A stretch of 64,000 nt of DNA from JAVBNT01 sp031551355 (GTDB lineage: Bacteria > Vulcanimicrobiota > CADAWZ01). Location of the stretch: the NCBI GenBank assembly GCA_031551355.1, contig JAVBNT010000010.1:62001-126000 (forward strand). The letters are read 5' to 3'. Shown here piece by piece: positions 51,001 to 59,343 of the stretch (position 1 is its first letter; every line of letters starts with the position of its first letter). The notes beneath the pieces were generated by a model. It saw only the letters and a list, made by a program, of their open reading frames with translations. It was not told the DNA's origin and searched no databases. A program made the position numbers and the translations under genes.

Positions 51001-53825
51001 TTTAAAACCTCGTCTTTCTTTTCACTTACCCAGGAAGTGCCTTCTCCGAGAGAGTCCTTCCTGACCGAATACCACTGCCGCTTTATAATCTCGGTTTTGA
51101 GAGCCGTATTAGCCACTTTTTTCGCATCCGGAGTAAGGGCGACAATTAAAATTTTCTGCGCTGCTCCTGCCGGCAAAGCAAAAGCATCGGATTTTATACC
51201 GATATAAAACCGGCTCTTATGCAGAACGACGGAAAGTGAATCGGAAAGCGAGCTGTTGGATGAAGACCTGACAGTTGCCTCTACCGACATTTTCATCGAC
51301 GACTGTATCAAAGCCGAAGACAATTTTGCTTTTATGTCCATAGTCCCGGAAGCGTCAAGACGCCCCTCTCCCGAAGCAATAGCGACGGAACCGTCCTCTT
51401 CGCCGTAAGTGTAAAAATCTTCCGCAGCGAAACTAAAATCGTCATATCCTTTAGGCGCAAACCGATGAGGAGCAGCCCAAATACTCCAATTGACGGCAGC
51501 TTCCTTCATCGGTGCATCAAAAAGCCATCTACCGGAACAACTCGCCGAAAAATCATCGCCTAAATAGTAAGTTTTGTTAGGAATCGTAACCTTAACCTTA
51601 TAATCTGCCGGTTTATAATCTTCAACCTGAAACTCCGAGTAATCCACAGAACGTGAATCATCTTTCGAAATACGGCGCGCAAGCCTGACAGTATAAGAAC
51701 CGGTAGGAGAATCAGGCGATAACTCAAAAGAAGTTTCAGCCGTGCCAAATTCATTCAAGAATATATTTCCATTATAAACTTCACTGCCGCGCGAGTCATT
51801 AACAGCTATAAAAAAGCCCTTCTCCCGCGGAACAGACCATTGCCCGGATTTTTTCTCTCTTAGAAAAGTCTTCAAAATAACCTTATTTCCGGGGCTGTAC
51901 AGTCCTTTTTCTGTAAAAACGGCAGCCTTATAGTCTTTCTCACCGCTATAATAAGCCGTGTTTATATCAAACCGCCAACTATTAACGGACCACTCCCATT
52001 CGGTATTTATAAAGGCGGTATCCCCACTTTTCTGAGCAAAAACCCAGAAAAGCGGCCGCGACCCATCCGCTCCGGATTTTGCAAGAGAGTCAAATCCTGA
52101 CACCCCGGCCGTACCGTCGCTACCTGTCTTACCGCTCCATACAACCTTATTGGAGGCGTCCCGAATTTCTACGGCCGCATCCGCAACAGGCAATCCTTTG
52201 TCAAGGCTGGTAACCCACACAAGACCGTTTTCCGGAGAAAGCTTTGCATGCAAAGCAAGGTTTGTGACCTGCACAACAGAAGAATAATAAACATATTTTT
52301 CCTTGCCGGCATATTCCTCATTGCCTGATACCGGCCTTCTTAAACCAACAAAAGCAAGGCCCTTGCCTGTTTTTAATACTTCATCCATTTTTAAACCGTA
52401 AACAGTCTCCCTGTTTTTCAAAGCATTCGTTTTAAACTGCCTGTCAACAGGCGGATTCTCTTTTTTAACACTTTCAAAAAAAGAGTCACGCTTTGATTCA
52501 GAGGAAGCAAAAGAAATCAGACGCTCTTTAGACAGCGGCACCGACACCAGTTCAAGAGAATCAACATTCATTATTTTTACCGGGAAAACCCTTGAAGACT
52601 CAGACTCAACGACGCCGTTGCCTTCAGGCAGATCAAGTGAAGGATAGTAGTCACCGGTTTTGAAAGAAAATTCTGCCGTTTCGCCGAGCTCGTTGCCATA
52701 GATGTCCTTGAGTTTAGGATCAAGTAAAACGGTATACTTTGTATCAGATTTAAAGTCAGGATAAAGGCTGTGCGTATAGTTAACCGTCCGGCTCTCGGAA
52801 TAATAAGCAGGCACCTCTGCCGCCGGTTTGAATTTCACATGCGCAGCGAGGTCTTTCATTCTCACGGGATTTGAAAATTTCAGGGAAATATCACCGCTGA
52901 CAGATACGGTCTCCTTATTAGCGGAAGTATCCAAAGCAAACTTTTTTTCGGTGCCAAAAATTTTATCTTTATTATATTTCATGCCAAGAGAGCCTGTTTT
53001 ACCCTTGAGTCCCTGTTTGAGCAAAACCATGTAAAAAGAATTAACATCCAAATTTTCCGCAGGCTTTAACACTATAACATTTTCCTTTGTCCAGCCAAGC
53101 TCCTTAATTGTCGAGGCAGATAAATCTTTACCTGATGTGCTTAATTTTTTAAGAGTAAACTCAGGCGAAGACAACACATTATTCTTGGAATCCACTTTTT
53201 CAAATTCGATAAATTTTTTGACGGATACCGGATCCATAGGCTGATTGAAATACAGCCAGATTTCGCAGTCATGCTTAACCGATTCAGATAACTTTTCCGC
53301 AAATCCGCCCATTTCGGCAGGATGAACCGTTGCTTCACTCCAGGCATAAGTTCCCCGCAGTTCAGGTCGCAGAGCATCGAAACGCCAGCTAAAATCTTTA
53401 TCCATAGATTTACCGTCAAGTGATTTGATACTTTTAGGAATCACCACCTTGTATGAAGTCCCGGGAGTAAAAGGTTTTGCCGGGATAAACATCAGCGAAG
53501 CCGTGCCGAGCCAACGGTATTCACCCGATACGGGAGGTTCAAAAACCAGTATATCACCGGCATATTCATTATCGATGGAAGTTATAGGAACCATAGGCCG
53601 GTTAAAGGTAACTGTGACGGAGGACAAGTCTTCAATGGAACCGACATCGCCTGAAGGCTGCGCCATTACAACCTCAAGCGGTTCCTCCCCAAGTGATGAT
53701 GGCAATGCACTCGACATCAACGGCTGGCCGGAAAAAACAGTTCCTGTCTTACCGTCCTTTTTTGAGCACGAGCAAAGGAAAGGAATCAGCACAATAATGA
53801 CGGCAACAAGAAAGCCCTTTTTCAT
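48093..53825 (-). CDS. Bacterial alpha-2-macroglobulin, lipoprotein, protease trap
   Basis: A 1910-residue periplasmic protein. ATG at 53825 follows GGAGGATAAATCT and gives a lipoprotein signal (MKKGFLVAVIIVLIPFLCSC). Successive MG-like beta domains cover about residues 45-1150 (SSVTVTFNRPMVPITS, NKTYYLGDDFSASC, INYEPGEKASLKLKLTD). The thioester motif CLEQ is present at Cys1427 in YPYMCLEQRISRVM, so the trap can bind attackers covalently. A thiol-ester alpha-helical barrel follows (NVDRDIYERGQNYLAGV), then the receptor-like C-terminal domain. The family is a defence against proteases of the host or of rivals. It precedes pbpC in the classical order. Confidence 0.95.
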   Translation of the reverse strand: MKKGFLVAVIIVLIPFLCSCSKKDGKTGTVFSGQPLMSSALPSSLGEEPLEVVMAQPSGDVGSIEDLSSVTVTFNRPMVPITSIDNEYAGDILVFEPPVSGEYRWLGTASLMFIPAKPFTPGTSYKVVIPKSIKSLDGKSMDKDFSWRFDALRPELRGTYAWSEATVHPAEMGGFAEKLSESVKHDCEIWLYFNQPMDPVSVKKFIEFEKVDSKNNVLSSPEFTLKKLSTSGKDLSASTIKELGWTKENVIVLKPAENLDVNSFYMVLLKQGLKGKTGSLGMKYNKDKIFGTEKKFALDTSANKETVSVSGDISLKFSNPVRMKDLAAHVKFKPAAEVPAYYSESRTVNYTHSLYPDFKSDTKYTVLLDPKLKDIYGNELGETAEFSFKTGDYYPSLDLPEGNGVVESESSRVFPVKIMNVDSLELVSVPLSKERLISFASSESKRDSFFESVKKENPPVDRQFKTNALKNRETVYGLKMDEVLKTGKGLAFVGLRRPVSGNEEYAGKEKYVYYSSVVQVTNLALHAKLSPENGLVWVTSLDKGLPVADAAVEIRDASNKVVWSGKTGSDGTAGVSGFDSLAKSGADGSRPLFWVFAQKSGDTAFINTEWEWSVNSWRFDINTAYYSGEKDYKAAVFTEKGLYSPGNKVILKTFLREKKSGQWSVPREKGFFIAVNDSRGSEVYNGNIFLNEFGTAETSFELSPDSPTGSYTVRLARRISKDDSRSVDYSEFQVEDYKPADYKVKVTIPNKTYYLGDDFSASCSGRWLFDAPMKEAAVNWSIWAAPHRFAPKGYDDFSFAAEDFYTYGEEDGSVAIASGEGRLDASGTMDIKAKLSSALIQSSMKMSVEATVRSSSNSSLSDSLSVVLHKSRFYIGIKSDAFALPAGAAQKILIVALTPDAKKVANTALKTEIIKRQWYSVRKDSLGEGTSWVSEKKDEVLKSFEDNLTDGKAEINYTPEKPGYYVVRASAKDSSGSDIVSESSFYAYGNGYVAWDRNDDDTIELIRDKKSYSSGDKARIIVKSPYESAKALVTVEKDYVVEKRVVDIKGSASVLEFPVTEKDAPGMFVSVVLVQGRMTKPSSDRDTGKPSFKVGYVELPVFSEKRKLDLSIAPGKINYEPGEKASLKLKLTDSSGKGVKGEVTLAVVDTGVLSLINYDFPDLFNVFYNSNTLYVESFESRRNVIGQRNYGEKGGKNGGGGGLAGLEGRRVFKDTAYWKSSVITDSSGKAEVSFVLPDNITSFTIMAVGCTADKFSKNTKKEITVSKPLLLKSALPSFASKKDRIFGGVMVFNGTGKERNVAVSVNAAGITVDGVTEKNITIPAGGDRVVAFDFIADKQGTASVSFKAVAEGYTDELVCMLPVGISDTSLETVVSFAGSKDTVYNEQLSLPASQAAETGTLSLSLGSSIMERLRGTVEYLQDYPYMCLEQRISRVMPYLAAVELSDYCGVDEKSRKDSINSLLSSLSSYRCHDGGFSLWKDGEKSSEFLSCYAMHMITLAKKASYNVDRDIYERGQNYLAGVVNANAKYEWSGAYNEKEKTFIKTYALYILYLGGRKHEAELSLMCERTGSMDCSARAFLLNTLLLSKRNTPVVADLTKSILGHMKTEASTAFFDDSASISNIALYNSPVRTTSLVMSSLLDASGAFPNMDRVAVWLVDSMRNGRFQNTQDAAFALPALNRYFVLQEKSGNSDYFGAIRLDGKELVSGKLGIKQRQEISAQVPLSEIVNRESGIRFEKKGLGVMYCNTRLTYMPEGEISAKSRGITVFKKIEPLKKDGLQNYKSGNIYKVTLSVVTPADRSYVVLHEPVAAGFTAVNTSFVTESKLLAGLLETLRKRQTASSSFSTFDHEEFYHDKVLIFATELKKGEHVFTYLLRAETPGNYNLSPSKAFMMYHPEVFGSTNSTTLKIE

Positions 53826-53922
53826 AGATTTATCCTCCGGACAAAAATAATTCATTTTGAGTTTATACATTATATCATAAATAACGAATAAGAAGAAGAA
53901 AAGCAAAAACATTCAACAATAG

Positions 53923-53968
53923 AAAAACACCCTGCTAAACGGCTCCGAGAGCATTTTCAACAGGGTGT
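53923..53968 (-). terminator. Terminator of the Tyr/Pro-rich secreted protein gene
   Basis: On the minus strand ACACCCTG and CAGGGTGT form a perfect 8-base stem with a loop of 26 bases that has its own GCTC/GAGC pairs, followed by TTTTTC. It lies 28 bases after the stop. Confidence 0.7.
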
Positions 53969-53995
53969 TGCTGCGGTAAAGATAACAGGCCGCAG

Positions 53996-54601
53996 CTAAT
54001 CATGATCGTGATCGTCATTCTTCTTATGCCATTTATCATGTTTTTTATCATATTTCTTATAATTTTTATTTTTAGTACCGTATCTGTTATCATGTTTATA
54101 ATTGGGATTTGGATGGCCGGCAGGCGGGTGATAGTATTGTGTTGGCTGCTGGTAGTAGTGGGTCGGCGGACGGTAAGGCTGTGGGCGATAGTTACCGGCA
54201 CTCCAATAATCCGCAGCCGGATACCTGTATCCGTTAGAATACCTTGTGGCGTAACTATAATTAGCCGGACGGTAAGAAGCCTGAGGCAAATATTGATAAT
54301 TCATATAACTTCCTCTTCGTCCCTGTCTGTAGTCAGGCCAGGTCTGAATCCGGTAATTTCCCGGCGGCAAACATAAGATCTGGCCGTTTACAGGAAGTCC
54401 GTCATACAAAACAACATTATTATTTCCAAGTATTTTTATCCTCTGAATAAGATTGCTTATGTTGGAAAACTGGACATATCCATTCGCAGAATTGTTGAAC
54501 AGCCGTGAGAAGCCGCCGGAATCCCAAAATAAGGACCCGTTGGCAGATGCTGCCGAGTTACAGGAAAGCACAATAATCAACAAAATCAAAAATTTTCTCA
54601 T
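53996..54601 (-). CDS. Secreted Tyr/Pro/Asn-rich protein with His/Asp/Lys tail
   Basis: A 201-residue protein. ATG at 54601 is right after GGGGGG and begins a signal peptide (MRKFLILLIIVLSCNSAASA). The mature part has a short folded-looking region (VQFSNISNLIQRIKILGNNN, then LCLPPGNYRIQTWPDYRQGR), a Tyr/Pro/Arg-rich stretch (YRPQPYRPPTHYYQQPTQ) and a highly charged end (HDKWHKKNDDHDHD) rich in His, Lys and Asp. The LPPGNYRIQTW part resembles a PEGA-like or carbohydrate-binding strand. A metal-binding or surface-adhesive role is possible but unproven. A decayed paralogue lies next door at 54879-55196. Confidence 0.72.
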   Translation of the reverse strand: MRKFLILLIIVLSCNSAASANGSLFWDSGGFSRLFNNSANGYVQFSNISNLIQRIKILGNNNVVLYDGLPVNGQILCLPPGNYRIQTWPDYRQGRRGSYMNYQYLPQASYRPANYSYATRYSNGYRYPAADYWSAGNYRPQPYRPPTHYYQQPTQYYHPPAGHPNPNYKHDNRYGTKNKNYKKYDKKHDKWHKKNDDHDHD

Positions 54602-54878
54602 AGACCAACCCCCCTTAGCTATAAGATTAAAACTCCGCGGCCTCCTCAATCCTTTGGAGTCACATATATTATTATATACCATATTCGTCATTTGTGCAAC
54701 TGCGCAAGAAACCTGCAAAAATGCGTATATAAGGGCAAAACAGCAAAAACAGTTGCTAAAACAATAATAGACAAAATCAATATAAAAAAGCATCATTTCA
54801 GGAAAAACGCCCTAAAAAATGCAATGCAAAGCATTTTAAAGAGCGCTTATATATAAATAAATTAGATAAAACTAAAAT
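54602..54878. other. Promoter spacer for the Tyr/Pro-rich protein gene
   Basis: Holds a good minus-strand promoter (listed separately) and otherwise nothing recognisable. Confidence 0.4.
54671..54699 (-). promoter_or_regulatory. Sigma-70 promoter of the gene at 53996-54601
   Basis: TTGCAC (54694-54699 reversed) and a perfect TATAAT (54671-54676 reversed) are 17 bases apart on the minus strand. The leader to the ATG would be about 65 bases and ends in the GGGGGG Shine-Dalgarno sequence. Confidence 0.6.
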
Positions 54879-55196
54879 TTATTTGTCCTGATTTTTATTC
54901 CTCTTATCCTGTTTTTTGACTTGCTTATTTTGTTTTTTGTCCTGTTTATTCACATGTTTCGTTCCATACCTGTTATCATGTGTGTATACTCCGTTTGACG
55001 TGGAATGCGGGGAACCGTTTCCCCTGTTTCAGTGATCATAAGCAGGATATTTATACTTGTTTGAATATTTCACGGCAGAGTTATAATTATCCGGACGGCA
55101 ATCTGCCTGAGGCAGATACGTATAAGTCATATAGCGTCCCCTTTTTCCCTGCTTATAATCAGGCCAGGTCTGAACTCTATAATTTCCGGGCGGCAA
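54879..55196 (-). pseudogene. Truncated paralogue of the Tyr/Pro-rich secreted protein
   Basis: On the minus strand the frame begins LPPGNYRVQTWPDYKQGKRG, nearly identical to LPPGNYRIQTWPDYRQGRRG in the neighbour, and continues YMTYTYLPQADCRPDNYN. It then meets an in-frame TGA (near 55034-55036) and reads on in the same frame through THDNRYGTKHVNKQDKKQNK to a TAA at 54879-54881. The signal peptide and the N-terminal part are missing; the sequence breaks at about 55197. It is a 3' fragment of a duplicated gene. Confidence 0.82.
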
Positions 55197-55300
55197 AAGG
55201 GCTCATAATTTTGCAGGGTTCAGCAGCAAAAATGCAAAATAAACGTATTGTGTCTTTTTGTAAAAGCGCAAAAAATATTCTTCAAGAGGAGCCTTTGCAC

Positions 55301-57229
55301 GTGAATTTTAAAAAAGCTATTTTTATTGCATTTTTAACAATGATGACACCTTTTTTATCCAGCGGATGTTCAAGCGGAGGCGGAAGCGGAGCAGCCGTAA
55401 GTACAACTACAAAAACAGAAACTCCAAGCGAACAGCCGGCATATGTGACGGTAAACTCACTTAGAGATACCAATACCCCGTATGAAGGAGAAATTACGCT
55501 GAGGAAAGCCCTCGAAAATCTTAACGATAATGGAGAAGTAAGATTTGCAGATGAGCTTAATGGAAAAACAATTGATCTGAGTATTATTGGCAACGAAAAT
55601 TCGCTGCTGAAGGCGGAAGTCTTCACGATGAATCAGGGATGGCAATTTGACGGTTATCAGGAGAGAAACTACGGGGCCTCAGCAATTTATCTCAAAAAAA
55701 ATGTTAAAATAAATGCGTCGGCTCTGCCTGACGGCATTACCATACGATGGGCCGGCAAAGAAAAAGCCCGTATAATCGCCTGCTACGGAAATATTGAACT
55801 GAATAATATAACGTTAACAGGAGGAGTTTCAGAGACGGAAAAGCTTGAAGAAAACACACAGCCGTGGACGCTTGCCCGCGGAGGGGCAATTGCCGTCTGG
55901 GGCAAAGCAACCCTCCGTAATTGTAAACTCATAGCCAACAGAATAATCGGCGATATGGAAGCAAGCAGGGACCGCGGAGCCTTCGGAGGCGGCATTTACG
56001 CTAACATAGCAGATCTTGAAAACTGTATCATCGCCGGCAATACGGCAGAAGGATACGGAGTTTCCGGAGGAGGCGTATTCTCTGTCGGAGGAGCGGATTC
56101 AACGGCAGGAACCGTATCTAAAATAAACAAATGCGCTGTAAATTCCAACATCATATCCGGGCTTCACTGCTACGGAGGAGGTATTTACAGCGACGGCGGC
56201 GGACAGGGAAATCTCTACAGAATCTCAATAGAAAACACTTCAATAATCGACAATACAGTAACAAACCATCCGCAACTGCAGGGAAGTTCAACCGTTCAGT
56301 GCTACTACCGCGGCGGCGGCGTATATATGTCAAACGGCACAATGACGCTCAATCATGTAACGATAGCCGGAAACAGCGTTACCGGTCCGGAGTACTTTTA
56401 TAAGGGGCTTTCAAACATCGGCGGCGGAGCCGTAATGGCGACAATCGGCAATGCACACAATGTTGAAAGCATGACCGTAGGCTCTTCGATAATAACCGGC
56501 AATCATGTAAATAACACGGATGACGATCTCAACACCGGCTCACTTAATCACTTTTACAGCTGCGGTTATAACCTCATCGGGGTGATAAATTTCAAAATGA
56601 TGCTCGCTCCAATTCCGGATACACTATCGATCAGCAGAAAACATTATCCTCTCGAAGGTGACTCCCATGAAATCACAGAAGCTGAAGTCATTGATGAAAG
56701 CAAAAAACTGACCTACAAAAATGCGGAACTCCTGAAAACGCTCTCTACGGATGAAATTACTGTTGCATACAACCCGGCAGGGCAGGCCATGGACAGAGTT
56801 CCGCCTTCATACAGTGTAAAACACTTAATGTTACAGGCAAAAAACAAAAATCTTACGGCGGAAGAAACGTATTTTGTTCCCAAAGCCGCTGCAGACCAGC
56901 TCAAAACAATGGGTAATATGGCCGAAATCGATTTTGATTCCATTGGCGATCCTTCATCCGTATTTTTTTACGGACCGCCGGTAATTTGGCCTTCAAACAC
57001 ACAAAATTCCGCCTGGATAAAATATTGGCGAGACCTTGACCTGCTTGTAGAAAATAAAATGGGTCCGGCTACCCTGAACGACGACTTTTGGAGAAACGTC
57101 AGTAATAACGGTATGTTTCAGGCCAGAGAAAGCACAAAAAAAATCATCGGCCCGGAAGTTGATCAGCTAAACAATCAGCGGCCTTACGGAACAAAATCGG
57201 ATATTGGCGCCGTAGAATACAAACCATAA
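55301..57229 (+). CDS. Right-handed beta-helix lipoprotein (choice-of-anchor/pectate-lyase-like repeats)
   Basis: A 642-residue exported protein. GTG at 55301 follows AGAGGAG and starts a lipoprotein signal (NFKKAIFIAFLTMMTPFLSS, then GC); the longer frame from 54980 runs through the pseudogene. Residues 50-110 (VTVNSLRDTNTPYEGEITLR) match the CSLREA-type N-terminal pattern of parallel beta-helix proteins. Several Gly/Asn-rich helix coils follow (GGAIAVWGKATLRNCKLIAN, GGGIYANIADLENCIIAGNT, GGGVYMSNGTMTLNHVTIAG). The C-terminus ends GTKSDIGAVEYKP, the usual closing strand of this group. It is probably a surface or outer-membrane protein that binds or cuts a polysaccharide; no catalytic residue is recognised. 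Confidence 0.85.
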   Translation: MNFKKAIFIAFLTMMTPFLSSGCSSGGGSGAAVSTTTKTETPSEQPAYVTVNSLRDTNTPYEGEITLRKALENLNDNGEVRFADELNGKTIDLSIIGNENSLLKAEVFTMNQGWQFDGYQERNYGASAIYLKKNVKINASALPDGITIRWAGKEKARIIACYGNIELNNITLTGGVSETEKLEENTQPWTLARGGAIAVWGKATLRNCKLIANRIIGDMEASRDRGAFGGGIYANIADLENCIIAGNTAEGYGVSGGGVFSVGGADSTAGTVSKINKCAVNSNIISGLHCYGGGIYSDGGGQGNLYRISIENTSIIDNTVTNHPQLQGSSTVQCYYRGGGVYMSNGTMTLNHVTIAGNSVTGPEYFYKGLSNIGGGAVMATIGNAHNVESMTVGSSIITGNHVNNTDDDLNTGSLNHFYSCGYNLIGVINFKMMLAPIPDTLSISRKHYPLEGDSHEITEAEVIDESKKLTYKNAELLKTLSTDEITVAYNPAGQAMDRVPPSYSVKHLMLQAKNKNLTAEETYFVPKAAADQLKTMGNMAEIDFDSIGDPSSVFFYGPPVIWPSNTQNSAWIKYWRDLDLLVENKMGPATLNDDFWRNVSNNGMFQARESTKKIIGPEVDQLNNQRPYGTKSDIGAVEYKP

Positions 57230-57271
57230 CAGCTAAAAATAAAAAATAATAAAGAAACAAGGTAAAAATCA

Positions 57272-58627
57272 ATGCTGCAGCAATTCATAAACTGGATAAA
57301 GCCAATGCCTGATGCGGAAAACAAGGTAGAGCCGGAAAAAATAGACTCCGTTTACAAAATGTGGCGGCTCAGAATGTTTCTGGGAATGTATTTCGGTTAC
57401 GTTATTTTTTATTTTGTTCGCAAAAACGAACCGTTTGTGAGATCCGTTATGGGTCAAGCGATGGGACTCAGTTTGATGGAACTGGGTATTTTGGGATCGG
57501 TAATCTATATAACATACGGGATCGGCAAGTTTCTATGCGGAACACTTGCCGACAGGGCCAATATACGCGCGGTAATGGCTTTGGGACTGCTGGGGTCATC
57601 AATTATAAATCTGTTCTTCCCTTATCTGCCGTCTCTGTGGCTGCTGGCTTTTTTTTGGGGACTTAACGGCGTATTTCAGGCAATGGGGTTTCCGCCGATC
57701 GCCAAAGGACTCGTTCATTGGTATGCTCCGAAAGAAAGGGCGACAATGTGGACCCTATGGTCCTCTTCCCATATGCTGGGGACTTTTTTGATCGGTTTGA
57801 TTGTCGCTTATATTTTAAAAATAGGTGCCTGGCAGGCCGCTTTTTATATACCCGGTATTATCGGCATAATATCTTCTTTTTTCATACTAAAAACCCTTAC
57901 CGATAAACCATCCGCGGTAGGACTTCCTCCGATTGAAGTTTACAAAAACGATACAATGCCGATAAAAAGCGAGAACAATTTATCACATAAGGAAATCCTG
58001 AAAAAATATGTTCTGAAAAATCAATTCCTCTGGTATCTGGCGATAGCCTATATCTTCGTATATTACATCCGTTTTGCAACCCTTGACTGGGGAACCAAAT
58101 TTTTATGCGATGAACGCGGTTTTGAACCGGCAATGGCGGCAAGCTGGATGGTTTGGATGCCGCTTTTCGGAATGTTCGGCGGAATTGTCGCGGGGTTAAT
58201 TGCCGATAAATTTTTTAAAGGCCGGTGCACGCCTATTAATGTAGCATACCTGATTTTACTGGGAATAAGTTCATGGGGATTTTATGTTTATGCAAGCCCT
58301 CAAAATCCATTTATGACCATGCTTTGTCTGTCGGCGATAGGTTTTCTGGTAGACGGTCCGCAAAATATGATCGGCGGGGTTCAGGCTTCAAGAGTTGTGG
58401 TTCAGGAAGCGGCAGCGGCATCAACCGGATTTACCGGAATGTTCGGATATCTGGGAGCAACTCTTTCCGGCGTCGGGGCGGCGGCAATTATAGGACATTG
58501 GGGCTGGCAGGGCTTTTACCTGTCCTGCTTTATTGCATCATTACTCTCGGTTTTATTAGTTTCCGCCACCTGGGCAAAAGAATCGTCGGCTGATACGGAA
58601 GAATCGGCTGCCGAGATAAAATCGTAG
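57272..58627 (+). CDS. Organophosphate:phosphate antiporter (OPA) family transporter, GlpT/UhpT/UhpC-like
   Basis: A 451-residue inner-membrane protein of the major facilitator superfamily with about twelve helices. The first helix has FGYVIFYFVRKNEPFVRSVM, in which Y-x-x-R-K is the substrate-binding signature of the family. GIGKFLCGTLADRANIRAV is the loop 2-3 motif and GPQNMIGGVQASRVV is typical of OPA proteins. It may import glycerol-3-phosphate or a sugar phosphate in exchange for phosphate, or, as UhpC, act as a sensor; no two-component system is next to it. A weak AAGG is 7 bases before the ATG. Confidence 0.87.
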   Translation: MLQQFINWIKPMPDAENKVEPEKIDSVYKMWRLRMFLGMYFGYVIFYFVRKNEPFVRSVMGQAMGLSLMELGILGSVIYITYGIGKFLCGTLADRANIRAVMALGLLGSSIINLFFPYLPSLWLLAFFWGLNGVFQAMGFPPIAKGLVHWYAPKERATMWTLWSSSHMLGTFLIGLIVAYILKIGAWQAAFYIPGIIGIISSFFILKTLTDKPSAVGLPPIEVYKNDTMPIKSENNLSHKEILKKYVLKNQFLWYLAIAYIFVYYIRFATLDWGTKFLCDERGFEPAMAASWMVWMPLFGMFGGIVAGLIADKFFKGRCTPINVAYLILLGISSWGFYVYASPQNPFMTMLCLSAIGFLVDGPQNMIGGVQASRVVVQEAAAASTGFTGMFGYLGATLSGVGAAAIIGHWGWQGFYLSCFIASLLSVLLVSATWAKESSADTEESAAEIKS

Positions 58628-58655
58628 CAATTGGAAACCACTAAAAACCTCTCTG

Positions 58656-58680
58656 TCATCCTCGCGAACGCGGGGAACCG
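58656..58680. repeat. Possible dispersed repeat fragment
   Basis: GTCATCCTCGCGAACGCGGG lies in the spacer before the DTW gene. It resembles the right part of the common CATCCTCGCGAA repeats and has an internal CGCG palindrome. Only one copy is in the window, so the call is weak. Confidence 0.3.
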
Positions 58681-58728
58681 GTACTTTATTGTAATCCCCA
58701 TAACAGGGAACTTTCTTAAGGAGCAAAG

Positions 58729-59343
58729 ATGAGAAAAAAAGAGGTTGAGAGATGCAGCCAATGCGGATTCAGAACGGTATGGTGCATCTGCAATAGCATA
58801 AAAAAAACAGACAATAAAACGGAAGTGATGCTGATTACGCATGCCAATGATCAGAGAAAGCCTTCAAATACCGGTAAAATAATCGCCTCATCATTGGCAA
58901 ATTGCCGGCTGATAAGATATGGTAATAAAGATGAAATTCTTGATTTCGAGGAAATAATGCAGCGAAACATTGCCATACTTTATCCAAACGAAACATCCGG
59001 AACATTATCTCCGGAACTATACGAGGAACTGGGCAGACCTGTTATAACCGTGCTCGACGGCACCTGGAGTCAGGCTGCCAGGCTGGCCAGCAAATTTTCA
59101 AAAAAAAATGCCAGATTTATAAAGCTGCCGCCGGGCGGGCACGGGAGGTATTTCCTAAGAAACTCAGGGTCACCGGACAGACTCTGCAGCGCTGAAGCAT
59201 TGATACGCACGCTGAAATTATTGGGTGAAGAAACCGCCGGCCTGGAAAATGCGCTTAAACTATTCATTGAAAAAAATCTGCAGATCAGAGGACGCTTACC
59301 TGCCGCCAAACAGAATATCGCGAAAAATGCCGGAAACGGATAA
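58729..59343 (+). CDS. DTW-domain tRNA-uridine aminocarboxypropyltransferase
   Basis: A 204-residue enzyme of the TapT/TuaA (DTW) family, which adds 3-amino-3-carboxypropyl from SAM to uridines of tRNA. A zinc-type Cys set opens the protein (CSQCGFRTVWCICNSIKK). The name-giving motif is here LDGTWSQAARLASKF, with D-G-T-W, and HANDQRKPSNTGKIIASSL is a family-typical helix. LPPGGHGRYFLRNSGSPDRL forms the SAM loop. AAGGAGCAAAG precedes the ATG. The last 48 bases overlap the gene on the other strand (59296-60069), so the two genes converge tail to tail. Confidence 0.87.
   Translation: MRKKEVERCSQCGFRTVWCICNSIKKTDNKTEVMLITHANDQRKPSNTGKIIASSLANCRLIRYGNKDEILDFEEIMQRNIAILYPNETSGTLSPELYEELGRPVITVLDGTWSQAARLASKFSKKNARFIKLPPGGHGRYFLRNSGSPDRLCSAEALIRTLKLLGEETAGLENALKLFIEKNLQIRGRLPAAKQNIAKNAGNG

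Noticed and set aside
55034..55036. In-frame TGA as a selenocysteine codon in the truncated paralogue
   Set aside because: There is no SECIS-like hairpin that I can see, the aligned position in the paralogue is not a Cys, and the N-terminus is missing, so a pseudogene is simpler.
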